Below, piece after piece: positions 6,227 to 12,828 of a stretch of DNA of 14,425 nucleotides (the stretch's first letter is position 1; each line of letters begins with the position of its first letter). The position numbers and the translations under genes were made by a program. The stretch covers positions 1-14,425 of the forward strand of contig CAYQZG010000102.1 in NCBI GenBank assembly GCA_964421785.1, given 5' to 3'. Below the pieces are notes generated by a model, which did not search any database, was not told where the DNA came from, and worked only from the letters and a program-made list of their open reading frames with translations. The DNA comes from SKLM01 sp964421785. GTDB lineage: Bacteria > Chloroflexota > Anaerolineae > B4-G1.

Positions 6227-6804
6227 CGAAGCGCAGCGCGACGGTCGGCAGGCTGTGTTGAACTGACGCAGAAAATAGAATAGCCAAACTCTCTGGCTCG
6301 CCCGTTGAGAGACGACAAGACGACCACGTTCGCATGGAACGTTGAACCTGTCCTGGTCGTGATCGTGGACATCGAACCGTAGGAGATGTATGCTTATGAG
6401 GCATTCAGGGATTTTCGTCAATCTCCCTGGTCGCAAGAGACCTCCTGAGCACAACCTGGGTTGATTCGTTTGCATGATGCGTCCGTCAAGGATCCAGCTG
6501 GGTATATGCAGGGACGGTAGGACTGCAACAACGCACGATATCGTCTTCTTGGGTCACGTCACATACATAGGCGCTCGCTTGAGACCTGAAACAGGGCCTT
6601 TCCCTGGGGAAGCACGTGGTGTATGACCGCTAATCGATTGACTCATACCGTTTTTATCGGTGGGCGTTGCACTCAGGAGGCGTTTAGAAGCAATATGTGG
6701 CGTCAATATCTAAGGTTTCCTCACTTGAATCATGGGCCTGGCCTTGAAAGCGGGCTTTTGTGAATAGGCAGGAGACCCTCAGCAGACCGGTAGGAGGAAG
6801 TGAG
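6227..6804 (+). other. 578-base intergenic region without a convincing gene
   Basis: Between the cold-shock gene and carD I find no protein with recognisable features and no tRNA. There are several hairpins: the two-part structure at 6320-6360 (separate entry), CCGTC/GACGG (6483-6487/6513-6517), TGCAG/CTGCA (6507-6511/6523-6527) and CAGGG/CCCTG (6592-6596/6602-6606). A TTGACT near 6636 lacks a well-spaced -10. A 22-codon frame at 6396-6464 has AGGAG 10 bases upstream but no other support. The carD transcript presumably starts in the right half. Confidence 0.5.
6320..6360 (+). other. Two-part stem-loop in the cspA-carD intergenic region
   Basis: ACGACC (6320-6325) pairs with GGTCGT (6355-6360), and immediately inside it ACGTTC (6326-6331) pairs with GAACGT (6337-6342) around loop GCATG, leaving a 12-base bulge (6343-6354) on the 3' side. 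This gives 12 perfect base pairs in two stacked helices. No T-run follows, so it is not a standard terminator; it may be an RNA element or a DNA site. Confidence 0.35.
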
Positions 6805-7305
6805 ATGTTCAAGACGGGGGATGCTATTGTCCATCCTACGCGTGGTGTTGGTGTAGTCGTAAACATTCAGGAGCGTCAGTGGCAAGGCAGCAATAGTCGC
6901 TATTATCAGATTGAGCTGTTGGGACGCGAACCGAGCCTCAAGCTGATGATCCCCATTGAGGAGGCTGATGAACTGGGGCTTCGGCTGGCGATTCAAGGAT
7001 CCGAGGTGGAGCAAGTATGGCGCGTCCTCCGTTCTGATGCGGAGGAATTGCCCTCGAACCATAAGACGCGTCATAAGCTTCTCAGAGACAAGCTCCACGC
7101 CGGAGAAGTCTTCCAGGTCGCGGAGGTCCTCAGAGATCTGACGTGGCGACAGAAGGAGGAGGATCATCTGACGACACGAGGGAAGCGCATCTACAAGGAA
7201 GCTCTCATGTTCCTCGCTGGCGAGGTCGCCGCCGCGCAGCAGATCGAGATCGCAGAGGCGAAGGCCCAGATCAGGGAGGAGTTGCGGAGAATCCTGTCGT
7301 CGTAG
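6805..7305 (+). CDS. CarD/CdnL-type RNA polymerase-binding regulator
   Basis: A 166-aa protein. The N-terminus (MFKTGDAIVHPTRGVGVV, then an RYYQIELLG strand and a KLMIPIEEADELGLR stretch) is the RNA polymerase-interacting domain shared by CarD, CdnL and the transcription-repair coupling factor, which contacts the beta subunit. The all-helical C-terminal domain is recognised from AGEVFQVAEVLRDLTWRQKEEDHLTTRGKRIYKEA. CarD stabilises open promoter complexes. By my alignment with mycobacterial CarD, the tryptophan that wedges into the minor groove upstream of the -10 box is replaced by H86 in EELPSNHKTRHKLL. ATG 6805 is chosen for the AGGAGG at 6792-6797; an upstream GTG at 6760 would add 15 residues not seen in the family. 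A 12-bp hairpin follows the gene. Confidence 0.92.
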   Translation: MFKTGDAIVHPTRGVGVVVNIQERQWQGSNSRYYQIELLGREPSLKLMIPIEEADELGLRLAIQGSEVEQVWRVLRSDAEELPSNHKTRHKLLRDKLHAGEVFQVAEVLRDLTWRQKEEDHLTTRGKRIYKEALMFLAGEVAAAQQIEIAEAKAQIREELRRILSS

Positions 7306-7335
7306 ATCTGAGATGAGCCGTAGTATCGAGAGCAA

Positions 7336-7363
7336 GGACCCACTGGGGGCGCCCAGTGGGTCC
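7336..7363 (+). terminator. Hairpin after carD, probable terminator
   Basis: A perfect 12-bp stem, GGACCCACTGGG (7336-7347) with CCCAGTGGGTCC (7352-7363), loop GGCG, 30 bases after the carD stop. The following bases (TCTGCTGTG) have no T-run, so termination may need a factor or occur on the hairpin alone. Confidence 0.6.
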
Positions 7364-7443
7364 TCTGCTGTGTGAGTGCACGGGCGCAAGGGTAAGAAAG
7401 ACATATGAGTGAACCTGAAACGCCCCAATGGCAGATGTGAGTC

Positions 7444-7471
7444 TTGACATCTCTTAGACGCATGGTATGAT
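7444..7471 (+). promoter_or_regulatory. groESL promoter
   Basis: A perfect TTGACA (7444-7449), a 16-base spacer and TATGAT (7466-7471). The predicted start, around 7478-7484, falls at the edge of the CIRCE operator. A second TATGAT at 7472-7477 is too far from the -35. Confidence 0.75.
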
Positions 7472-7481
7472 TATGATCGCG

Positions 7482-7508
7482 TTAGCACTCTTAACCAATG
7501 AGTGCTAA
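7482..7508 (+). promoter_or_regulatory. CIRCE operator (HrcA binding site)
   Basis: The arms TTAGCACTC (7482-7490) and GAGTGCTAA (7500-7508), separated by 9 bases, match the CIRCE consensus at every arm position. CIRCE is the operator of the HrcA repressor, so groESL here is expected to be repressed by HrcA and induced by heat or folding stress. HrcA itself is not encoded in this window. Confidence 0.95.
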
Positions 7509-7549
7509 ACACGTTCACGTACTAAATGCTAAGCGCAGGAGGTGACAGG

Positions 7550-7852
7550 ATGACCGTTAACATCAAGCCGTTGGGCTCTCGAGTGGTGGTTGCACCGATC
7601 GAGAAAGACGTTGAGACTTTCGCAGGTGGCGAATTGGTGTTGCCCGATACCGCCAAGGAAAAGCCACAGCAGGGCGAGGTGTTGGCCGTAGGCCCGGGTA
7701 ATCGGGATGAGCAGGGAAGCCGGATTCCCTTGGACATTGAGGTGGGGGACACGGTTGTGTTCGCCAAGTACGCTGGCACAGGCTTCAAGACGGGAGAGGG
7801 CAAGGAAATCCTCATTCTCAAAGAGAGTGACATCCTTGCCAAGATTGAGTAG
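7550..7852 (+). CDS. groES: Co-chaperonin GroES
   Basis: A 100-aa protein with the GroES fold: IKPLGSRVVVAPIEK at the N-terminus, the mobile loop that contacts GroEL (about residues 18-30, ending GGELVLPDT), then AKEKPQQGEVLAVGPG and a C-terminal EILILKESDILAKI. The heptameric ring caps GroEL and closes the folding chamber. ATG 7550 is preceded by AGGAGGTGA (7537-7545), which decides against the in-frame ATG at 7526. It is first in the groES-groEL operon behind the CIRCE operator, with groEL 47 bases downstream. Confidence 0.98.
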   Translation: MTVNIKPLGSRVVVAPIEKDVETFAGGELVLPDTAKEKPQQGEVLAVGPGNRDEQGSRIPLDIEVGDTVVFAKYAGTGFKTGEGKEILILKESDILAKIE

Positions 7853-7899
7853 CCTGCTGAGCCGTTTTGATACGAGAGTTTTCCTGAGGAGGAATTACG

Positions 7900-9567
7900 A
7901 TGGCAAAACAGTTAGTCTTTAGTGAAGAAGCGCGACGCTCTTTGAAGAGCGGCATTGATATGGTAGCGAGCGCAGTTGTAACCACGCTCGGACCCAAGGG
8001 CCGTAACGTCGCCCTGGATAAGCAGTGGGGTGCTCCCACCATCACCCACGACGGTGTGACGGTGGCTAAGGAGATCGAACTGAAGCAGCCCTTCGAGAAT
8101 ATGGGCGCTCAGTTGTTGAAGGAAGCCGCAACCAAGACGAACGATATTGCTGGCGACGGCACGACCACCGCGACGCTTCTGTCCCATACGATTATCACCG
8201 AGGGCATGAAGAACGTTGCTGCTGGTGCTAACCCGATGCTGCTCAAGCGCGGCATCCTCGCCGCATCTGAAGCCATCTCTGGTGCCATCGACGAGCAGTC
8301 GATCGCGCTGACGACCAAGGACGCCATTGCGAACGTAGCCGCCATCTCGGCACAGGATCGGGAGATTGGTGATGTGATCGCTGAGGTCATGGACCGGGTT
8401 GGCAAGGACGGCGTCATCACCGTCGAGGAGTCCCGCGGCCTTGAGTTCGAGATCGAGTACGTCGAGGGCATGCAGTTCGATCGTGGCTACCTCTCGCCCT
8501 ACTTCGTCTCTGATCAGGAGACGATGGAAGCGGTCATCGAGGAGCCTTATGTCCTTATCCACGACGACAAGATTTCGGCAGCTCAGGACCTCGTGCCTGT
8601 CTTGGAGAAGTTGGTCCAGAAGGGCAACCGTGACCTGGTCGTCGTTGCCGAGGATGTGGACGGTGAGGCGCTGGCCACATTGGTCCTCAACAAGCTGCGC
8701 GGTATGCTTAACGTCCTGGCCGTCAAGGCGCCTGGGTTCGGTGATCGTCGAAAGGCGATGTTGAAGGATATCTCGATTCTCACCGGTGGACACGTCATCA
8801 CCGAGGAAGAGGGCCGCACGCTGGAGAGCACCACGATTGGAGATCTCGGTCGAGCTGAGAAGGTCATTTCCACCAAGGATGAGACGACCATTATCGGCGG
8901 CAAGGGTACCGATGCTGAGATCAAGTCCCGCATGGAGCAGATCAAGGTTGAGATTGAGAAGTCGACGTCTGATTACGACCGGGAGAAGCTCCAGGAGCGT
9001 CTGGCCAAGCTCGCTGGCGGCGTTGCTGTGATCCGCGTCGGAGCGGCGACCGAGACCGAGTTGAAGGAGAAGAAGCATCGCGTCGAGGATGCGCTGTCGG
9101 CGACACGCGCTGCGGTCGAAGAGGGCATTGTGCCGGGCGGCGGTGTGGCGCTGATCAACGCGATTTCCGCTCTCAGTGATGTCGAGATGGGCTTCCCGGA
9201 TGAGCAGACCGGTGTGACGATCCTCCGCAAGGCGCTGGAGATGCCGCTCCGCAAGCTCGCCGAGAACGCTGGCGAGGACGGCGCTGTGGTTCTCGACGCT
9301 GTCCGCCGCTGGCAGAAGCAGGAAGATAACGTTCGCATCGGCTATGACGTGCTAGAGGGTGATTTCACCGACATGGTCGAGCGCGGCATCATCGATCCGG
9401 CCAAGGTGACCAAGGGGGCTTTGCAGAACGCTGCTTCCATTGCAGCGATGGTCCTCTCCACCGAGGCTTTGATCACTGACCTGCCGGAGAAGGACGAGGG
9501 TGGCCCGGGTGGCCCGGGTGGCGGTATGCCCGGTGGCGGTATGCCGGGCGGCATGCCCGGAATGTAG
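7900..9567 (+). CDS. groEL: Chaperonin GroEL (Hsp60)
   Basis: A 555-aa protein of normal length and full conservation: VTTLGPKGRNVALDK and the nucleotide-site motif DIAGDGTTTATLL in the equatorial domain, GFGDRRKAMLKDI in the apical domain, and AAVEEGIVPGGGVAL in the second intermediate/equatorial segment. It ends in the Gly/Met-rich tail typical of GroEL, here GGMPGGGMPGGMPGM, which hangs into the folding cavity. It works as a double heptameric ring with GroES. ATG 7900 has AGGAGG (7887-7892) 7 bases upstream. It is cotranscribed with groES under CIRCE control and followed by a strong terminator. Only one copy is in the window; several groups carry a second elsewhere. Confidence 0.99.
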   Translation: MAKQLVFSEEARRSLKSGIDMVASAVVTTLGPKGRNVALDKQWGAPTITHDGVTVAKEIELKQPFENMGAQLLKEAATKTNDIAGDGTTTATLLSHTIITEGMKNVAAGANPMLLKRGILAASEAISGAIDEQSIALTTKDAIANVAAISAQDREIGDVIAEVMDRVGKDGVITVEESRGLEFEIEYVEGMQFDRGYLSPYFVSDQETMEAVIEEPYVLIHDDKISAAQDLVPVLEKLVQKGNRDLVVVAEDVDGEALATLVLNKLRGMLNVLAVKAPGFGDRRKAMLKDISILTGGHVITEEEGRTLESTTIGDLGRAEKVISTKDETTIIGGKGTDAEIKSRMEQIKVEIEKSTSDYDREKLQERLAKLAGGVAVIRVGAATETELKEKKHRVEDALSATRAAVEEGIVPGGGVALINAISALSDVEMGFPDEQTGVTILRKALEMPLRKLAENAGEDGAVVLDAVRRWQKQEDNVRIGYDVLEGDFTDMVERGIIDPAKVTKGALQNAASIAAMVLSTEALITDLPEKDEGGPGGPGGGMPGGGMPGGMPGM

Positions 9568-9606
9568 GTCCTTGGTTCGCTACAAGGACTGAAGTCCTAA
9601 CCACGG
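9568..9606. repeat. Short palindromic intergenic repeat candidate
   Basis: Directly after the groEL stop lies a nested palindrome: AGGACT (9585-9590), GA, AGTCCT (9593-9598), flanked by GGTT (9574-9577) and AACC (9599-9602). An alternative hairpin GTCCTTG/CAAGGAC (9568-9574/9583-9589) overlaps it. The pattern resembles short dispersed palindromes I recall from Chloroflexota genomes (a GTTCGTAGT-like flank around a GACTGAAGTC-like core). With one copy in the window this is inference. Confidence 0.4.
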
Positions 9607-9624
9607 TCTGAAGAATAGACTTGG

Positions 9625-9654
9625 AAAGCCAGGCGCCTGAGCGCCTGGCTTTTT
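9625..9654 (+). terminator. Intrinsic terminator of groESL
   Basis: A 10-bp GC-rich stem, AGCCAGGCGC (9627-9636) with GCGCCTGGCT (9641-9650) and loop CTGA, extended by two A-T pairs and followed by a T-run to 9654. It is the only hairpin in the window with a clear T-tract. It lies between the convergent groEL and rsmD; on the other strand it has only a short T-run. Confidence 0.9.
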
Positions 9655-9695
9655 GCATGGTGTGAGGCGGAAAGCCTTGTGACGCCTACGTTCGA

Positions 9696-10247
9696 TTACT
9701 CCTGGTACTTACCGTAGAAACAGAGCATCACGCCGCCGTAGGAGCGTTGATCGAAGATCCCCAGGTGTCTCAGAGCTTGCTCTTCATACTCCAGCGGGTC
9801 GATCTGGACGATGATCCAGCCATCGTCGGCAATCCACCCAGGCCTTTCGTCGAGCAATCGGAGAGTCTTTATCCACAGACCCTCGTATTGCGGTGGGGCG
9901 ACGTAGACGAAGTCAAAGGCATCTGGTTCGCGGAGCAGGAAGTCAAACACGTCACTGCGGACGACGTGGGCGCCCTCTTCCAGCCGTGTGTGCTCCAGAT
10001 TCTCTCGAATCGTGCGCAGAGCTGGCCTCGCTCTCTCCACAAAGACCGCTTCCTCGCCACCTCGGCTCAGGGCTTCGATACCCACCTGACCGGTCCCGGC
10101 AAAAAGATCCAGAAATCGTGAACCGATCACTTGGTTTCCAATAATGCTGAAGAGCGCACATTTCGCTCGATCCGTGATAGGTCGCGTGATGTCGCCTGGG
10201 ACTGACTTGAGGCTGTGACCTTTCGCTTTACCTGTGATAACCCGCAT
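9696..10247 (-). CDS. rsmD: RsmD-type 16S rRNA (guanine-N2) methyltransferase
   Basis: A 183-aa protein of the family that methylates G966 (E. coli numbering) of 16S rRNA at N2. The N-terminus MRVITGKAKGHSL and TRPITDRAKCALFSII match RsmD (xxGxxxGxxL and RPTxxxVREALFNxL), and the SAM motif I FLDLFAGTGQVGIEALSRG is at 45-63. Motif IV, normally DPPY and lining the active site, reads APPQ (A117-Q120) in FDFVYVAPPQYEGLW. The rest is intact and full length, so this looks like a lineage variant, not decay. The start has AAAGGTGAG just upstream and its own promoter at 10281-10309. In many bacteria rsmD is next to coaD, which is not seen here; it is divergent from rel. Confidence 0.88.
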   Translation of the reverse strand: MRVITGKAKGHSLKSVPGDITRPITDRAKCALFSIIGNQVIGSRFLDLFAGTGQVGIEALSRGGEEAVFVERARPALRTIRENLEHTRLEEGAHVVRSDVFDFLLREPDAFDFVYVAPPQYEGLWIKTLRLLDERPGWIADDGWIIVQIDPLEYEEQALRHLGIFDQRSYGGVMLCFYGKYQE

Positions 10248-10280
10248 CTAATCTCACCTTTCTCTCTAACGTCACGTATG

Positions 10281-10309
10281 ACTATACAGTCAAATCGGAG
10301 AGGTTGCAA
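10281..10309 (-). promoter_or_regulatory. rsmD promoter
   Basis: Read on the - strand: TTGCAA (10309-10304), 17 bases, TATAGT (10286-10281). The predicted start near 10274 leaves a leader of about 27 bases. The region shared with rel (10248-10566) otherwise contains the rel promoter and a GCCGT/ACGGC hairpin (10318-10322/10333-10337), and no gene. Confidence 0.65.
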
Positions 10310-10408
10310 GTTGAATCGCCGTGCGGGGTATTACGGCAAGCAGCCCGCGAAGAGCCCCTTGACGTCGTCGAGGTGGATGCAACACGGCGCTTTGCGAAAC
10401 TCATCTCG

Positions 10409-10436
10409 TTGACAAATCCTAGGAAGGCACTATACT
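10409..10436 (+). promoter_or_regulatory. rel promoter
   Basis: A perfect TTGACA (10409-10414), 16 bases, TATACT (10431-10436). The predicted start near 10443 gives a leader of roughly 95-125 bases, depending on which rel start is used, with a small GGTGG/CCATC-type hairpin around 10458-10475. Confidence 0.75.
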
Positions 10437-10566
10437 TTGAGCGTGTGGTGCATTGAATGGTGGCACTCCATCATCTCCATTGGGAAGAATCGCAGCAAAT
10501 GCCTCCGCGTGCCTGAACGACCTCGGTGGCTAGGGGGCATTGGATCACCTGGTTCCGGTAGTTGTC

Positions 10567-12753
10567 ATGCAAGCAGACACAAACAAAGGAAACGTTAGCC
10601 TGTCCGATATCCTGAAGCGTGTTTCGCCTCTGGAGCGAGACGACGGTGCCAGGACGCTTATTCGAAGAGCCTATGCTCTTGCTGAAGAGGCGCACGCGGG
10701 TCAAGATCGCGATTCGGGCGTGCCCTACATCCAGCACCCACTGTCGGTAGCGCTTCTCCTGGCCGATATCGGAATGGGGCCGGACACCATCGCCGCTGGA
10801 CTCCTCCATGACGTCGTCGAGGATACGGGGATCGGCCTGGAGCAATTGGCTGCGACTTTCAATGAGGACATTGCAGCTCTGGTCGATGGCGTGACGAAGC
10901 TAGAGCAGATGGAGAAGCAGCAAGTCGATGATCGATTCGCTGATGACGGCAAGAGAGACTCCGTGAACCAGGAGGCTGAGAGCTTACGCAAGATGTTTGT
11001 CGCCATGGCTGAGGATATCCGCGTCGTGATCATCAAACTGGCCGACCGACTCCACAATATGCGCACCCTAGACGCCCTTGATGAGGGCCGGCGAAGAGCC
11101 TTCGCTCGCGAGACTCAGGAGATATTTGCTCCATTGGCGAGTAGCTTGGGTGTCTGGCAATGGAAGTGGGAGCTGGAGGACCTCAGCTTCCGGTATCTCG
11201 ATGCCGAGACCTATCACTGGATGAAAGATCTGATCGCTGAGCTTAGCCCGGATCGCGAAGGCAGCATCGAGCATTACATTCACGTCCTGCGCGAGAGGTT
11301 GGCGGACGAAGGGTTCGAGGCGCAGATCGAAGGACGGCCGAAGCACATCTACAGCATCTACCGCAAGATACTGCGCAAAAGTGTTCCGTTCGAGCAGGTC
11401 TACGATGTGCGTGGAATCCGTGTCATCACGCAAAACGAGCCTGACTGCTATCGCATTCTTGGTATCGTACACGGCCTTTGGAAGCCGATTCCCGGTGAGT
11501 TTGACGACTACATCGCTACGCCCAAGGATAATGGCTATCAGAGCTTACATACGGCGGTGATTGCCGACGATGGCAAGACGCTTGAGGTGCAGATCCGCAC
11601 GGCAGAGATGGATCGCATCGCCGAGTACGGCGTTGCTGCCCATTGGCGCTACAAAGACAGTGGCAAGCCAGATCCCTCATTCGATACGAAGATAGCCTGG
11701 ATGCGTTCACTGGTGGAGTGGCAGCGCGAATTGACCGACGCCAGCGAGTTCGTCGACGCGATGAAGACGGATATCTTCCAGGATCGTGTCTACACCTTCA
11801 CGCCCAAGGGTGATATTATCGACCTCCCCGCTGGATCGACGCCCATCGATTTCGCCTACCACATCCATACGGAGGTCGGGCATCGCTGCCGCGGGGCCAA
11901 GGTCAACGACAGGTGGGTTGGGCTGAACCATCAGCTGGATACGGGGGACCGAGTCGAGATCATCACCGACAAGCAGGCCTCACCAAGTCGCGATTGGCTT
12001 AACCCGGCCCTGGGCTACGTGAAGACCTCCCGCGCTCGCTCCAAGATCCGACGGTGGTTCCGCGAGCAGGATCGAGAGGAGAACATCGTTCAGGGACGAG
12101 AGGTCGTCGATCGAGAGCTGAAGCATCTTGGGATGGAGCGCATCAGCCACGCGAAGGTCGCTCGTCTCTTCGAGTACGATAGCCTGAGCGACTTCCACGC
12201 CGCCGTTGGCTTCGGTGACATCAACACCCAGCAGATTGCTAGTAAGATCGCCGAGCTGGGCGCGGAGGAGGAGAAGCAGCTGCTGCCGATTGAGCCTCCC
12301 TCCCTCCCACAATCCGTCGAAGGTATCCAGGTGCAGGGGACGGGTGGCTTGATGACCAGCCTTGCCAAGTGTTGCAGCCCCTTGCCGGGCGAGGAGATCG
12401 TTGGGTACGTTACACGGGGCAGGGGCGTCACCGTTCACCGACGCGACTGTCTCAACGTGTTGCGTGTGAGTGACAAGGACCGCTTAATCGATGTTGATTG
12501 GGGCTCGGAACCGCAGACGGTTCCGGTGGCGGCTCATATCAAGGCCTATGATCGCACCGGTCTGCTCCACGAGATCGCTGGTGTGATCAGCAACGAAAAG
12601 ATCAACATGTCGGCCGTCAACGTGAGCCGAGAGAAGAATATCGCCACGCTCTACATCACGCTCGAGATCAGCGATATTGCGCAGCTCAGCCGCGTCTTGA
12701 CCAAGATTGAGAGCCTTTCCAACGTGATTGAGGCCAAGCGACACATAGGTTGA
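10567..12753 (+). CDS. rel: Bifunctional-type (p)ppGpp synthetase/hydrolase Rel
   Basis: A 728-aa full-length long RSH protein. Domains in order: HD hydrolase (H57, H81-D82, E85-D86, and D160/N164 in LADRLHNMRT, all catalytic positions present); synthetase (YDVRGIRVI at 279-287, NGYQSLHT at 322-329, LEVQIRT at 339-345); TGS (VYTFTPKGDIIDLPAGSTPIDFAY, about 408-468); helical and zinc-finger-like region (KCCSPLPGEEIVGYVTRGRGVTVH); and C-terminal ACT domain (about 653-725). It makes and degrades (p)ppGpp in response to starvation, the C-terminal half sensing uncharged tRNA on ribosomes. The motif before the synthetase site is EFDD (311-314), as in monofunctional RelA, not the RxKD of most bifunctional enzymes. 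The start is uncertain: ATG 10567 has no good ribosome site, and an in-frame TTG at 10540 adds nine residues. Confidence 0.96.
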   Translation: MQADTNKGNVSLSDILKRVSPLERDDGARTLIRRAYALAEEAHAGQDRDSGVPYIQHPLSVALLLADIGMGPDTIAAGLLHDVVEDTGIGLEQLAATFNEDIAALVDGVTKLEQMEKQQVDDRFADDGKRDSVNQEAESLRKMFVAMAEDIRVVIIKLADRLHNMRTLDALDEGRRRAFARETQEIFAPLASSLGVWQWKWELEDLSFRYLDAETYHWMKDLIAELSPDREGSIEHYIHVLRERLADEGFEAQIEGRPKHIYSIYRKILRKSVPFEQVYDVRGIRVITQNEPDCYRILGIVHGLWKPIPGEFDDYIATPKDNGYQSLHTAVIADDGKTLEVQIRTAEMDRIAEYGVAAHWRYKDSGKPDPSFDTKIAWMRSLVEWQRELTDASEFVDAMKTDIFQDRVYTFTPKGDIIDLPAGSTPIDFAYHIHTEVGHRCRGAKVNDRWVGLNHQLDTGDRVEIITDKQASPSRDWLNPALGYVKTSRARSKIRRWFREQDREENIVQGREVVDRELKHLGMERISHAKVARLFEYDSLSDFHAAVGFGDINTQQIASKIAELGAEEEKQLLPIEPPSLPQSVEGIQVQGTGGLMTSLAKCCSPLPGEEIVGYVTRGRGVTVHRRDCLNVLRVSDKDRLIDVDWGSEPQTVPVAAHIKAYDRTGLLHEIAGVISNEKINMSAVNVSREKNIATLYITLEISDIAQLSRVLTKIESLSNVIEAKRHIG

Positions 12754-12828
12754 GCACAAGAACCCCGCAGTGACCGTCACCGTTGCCTCACGACGCCGCG
12801 ATCAGGCTACTGCCACTCGACCTATGTG
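12742..12828. repeat. Inverted repeat joining the 3' ends of the convergent rel and glycosyltransferase genes
   Basis: CACATAGGTTGAG (12742-12754) covers the last codons and stop of rel. Its near-perfect inverse CTCGACCTATGTG (12816-12828) covers the end and stop of the glycosyltransferase gene. Twelve of 13 pairs are Watson-Crick and one is T-G. The 61-base loop is otherwise featureless. It may serve as a stem at both mRNA 3' ends; there is no T-run. Confidence 0.5.

Noticed and set aside
6396..6464. 22-codon frame with AGGAG upstream
   Set aside because: Too short and without context or repeated codons of a leader peptide; kept only as a note.
5957..6475. 172-aa antisense open frame over the cold-shock gene
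   Set aside because: It is a shadow of the cold-shock gene and intergenic DNA; no recognisable domain.
7912..9078. 388-aa open frame antisense to groEL
   Set aside because: Long antisense frames are a known by-product of codon bias in groEL; the translated sequence shows no domain.
9501..9564. GC-rich tandem repeat in DNA
   Set aside because: It is simply the coding sequence of the Gly/Met-rich GroEL tail.
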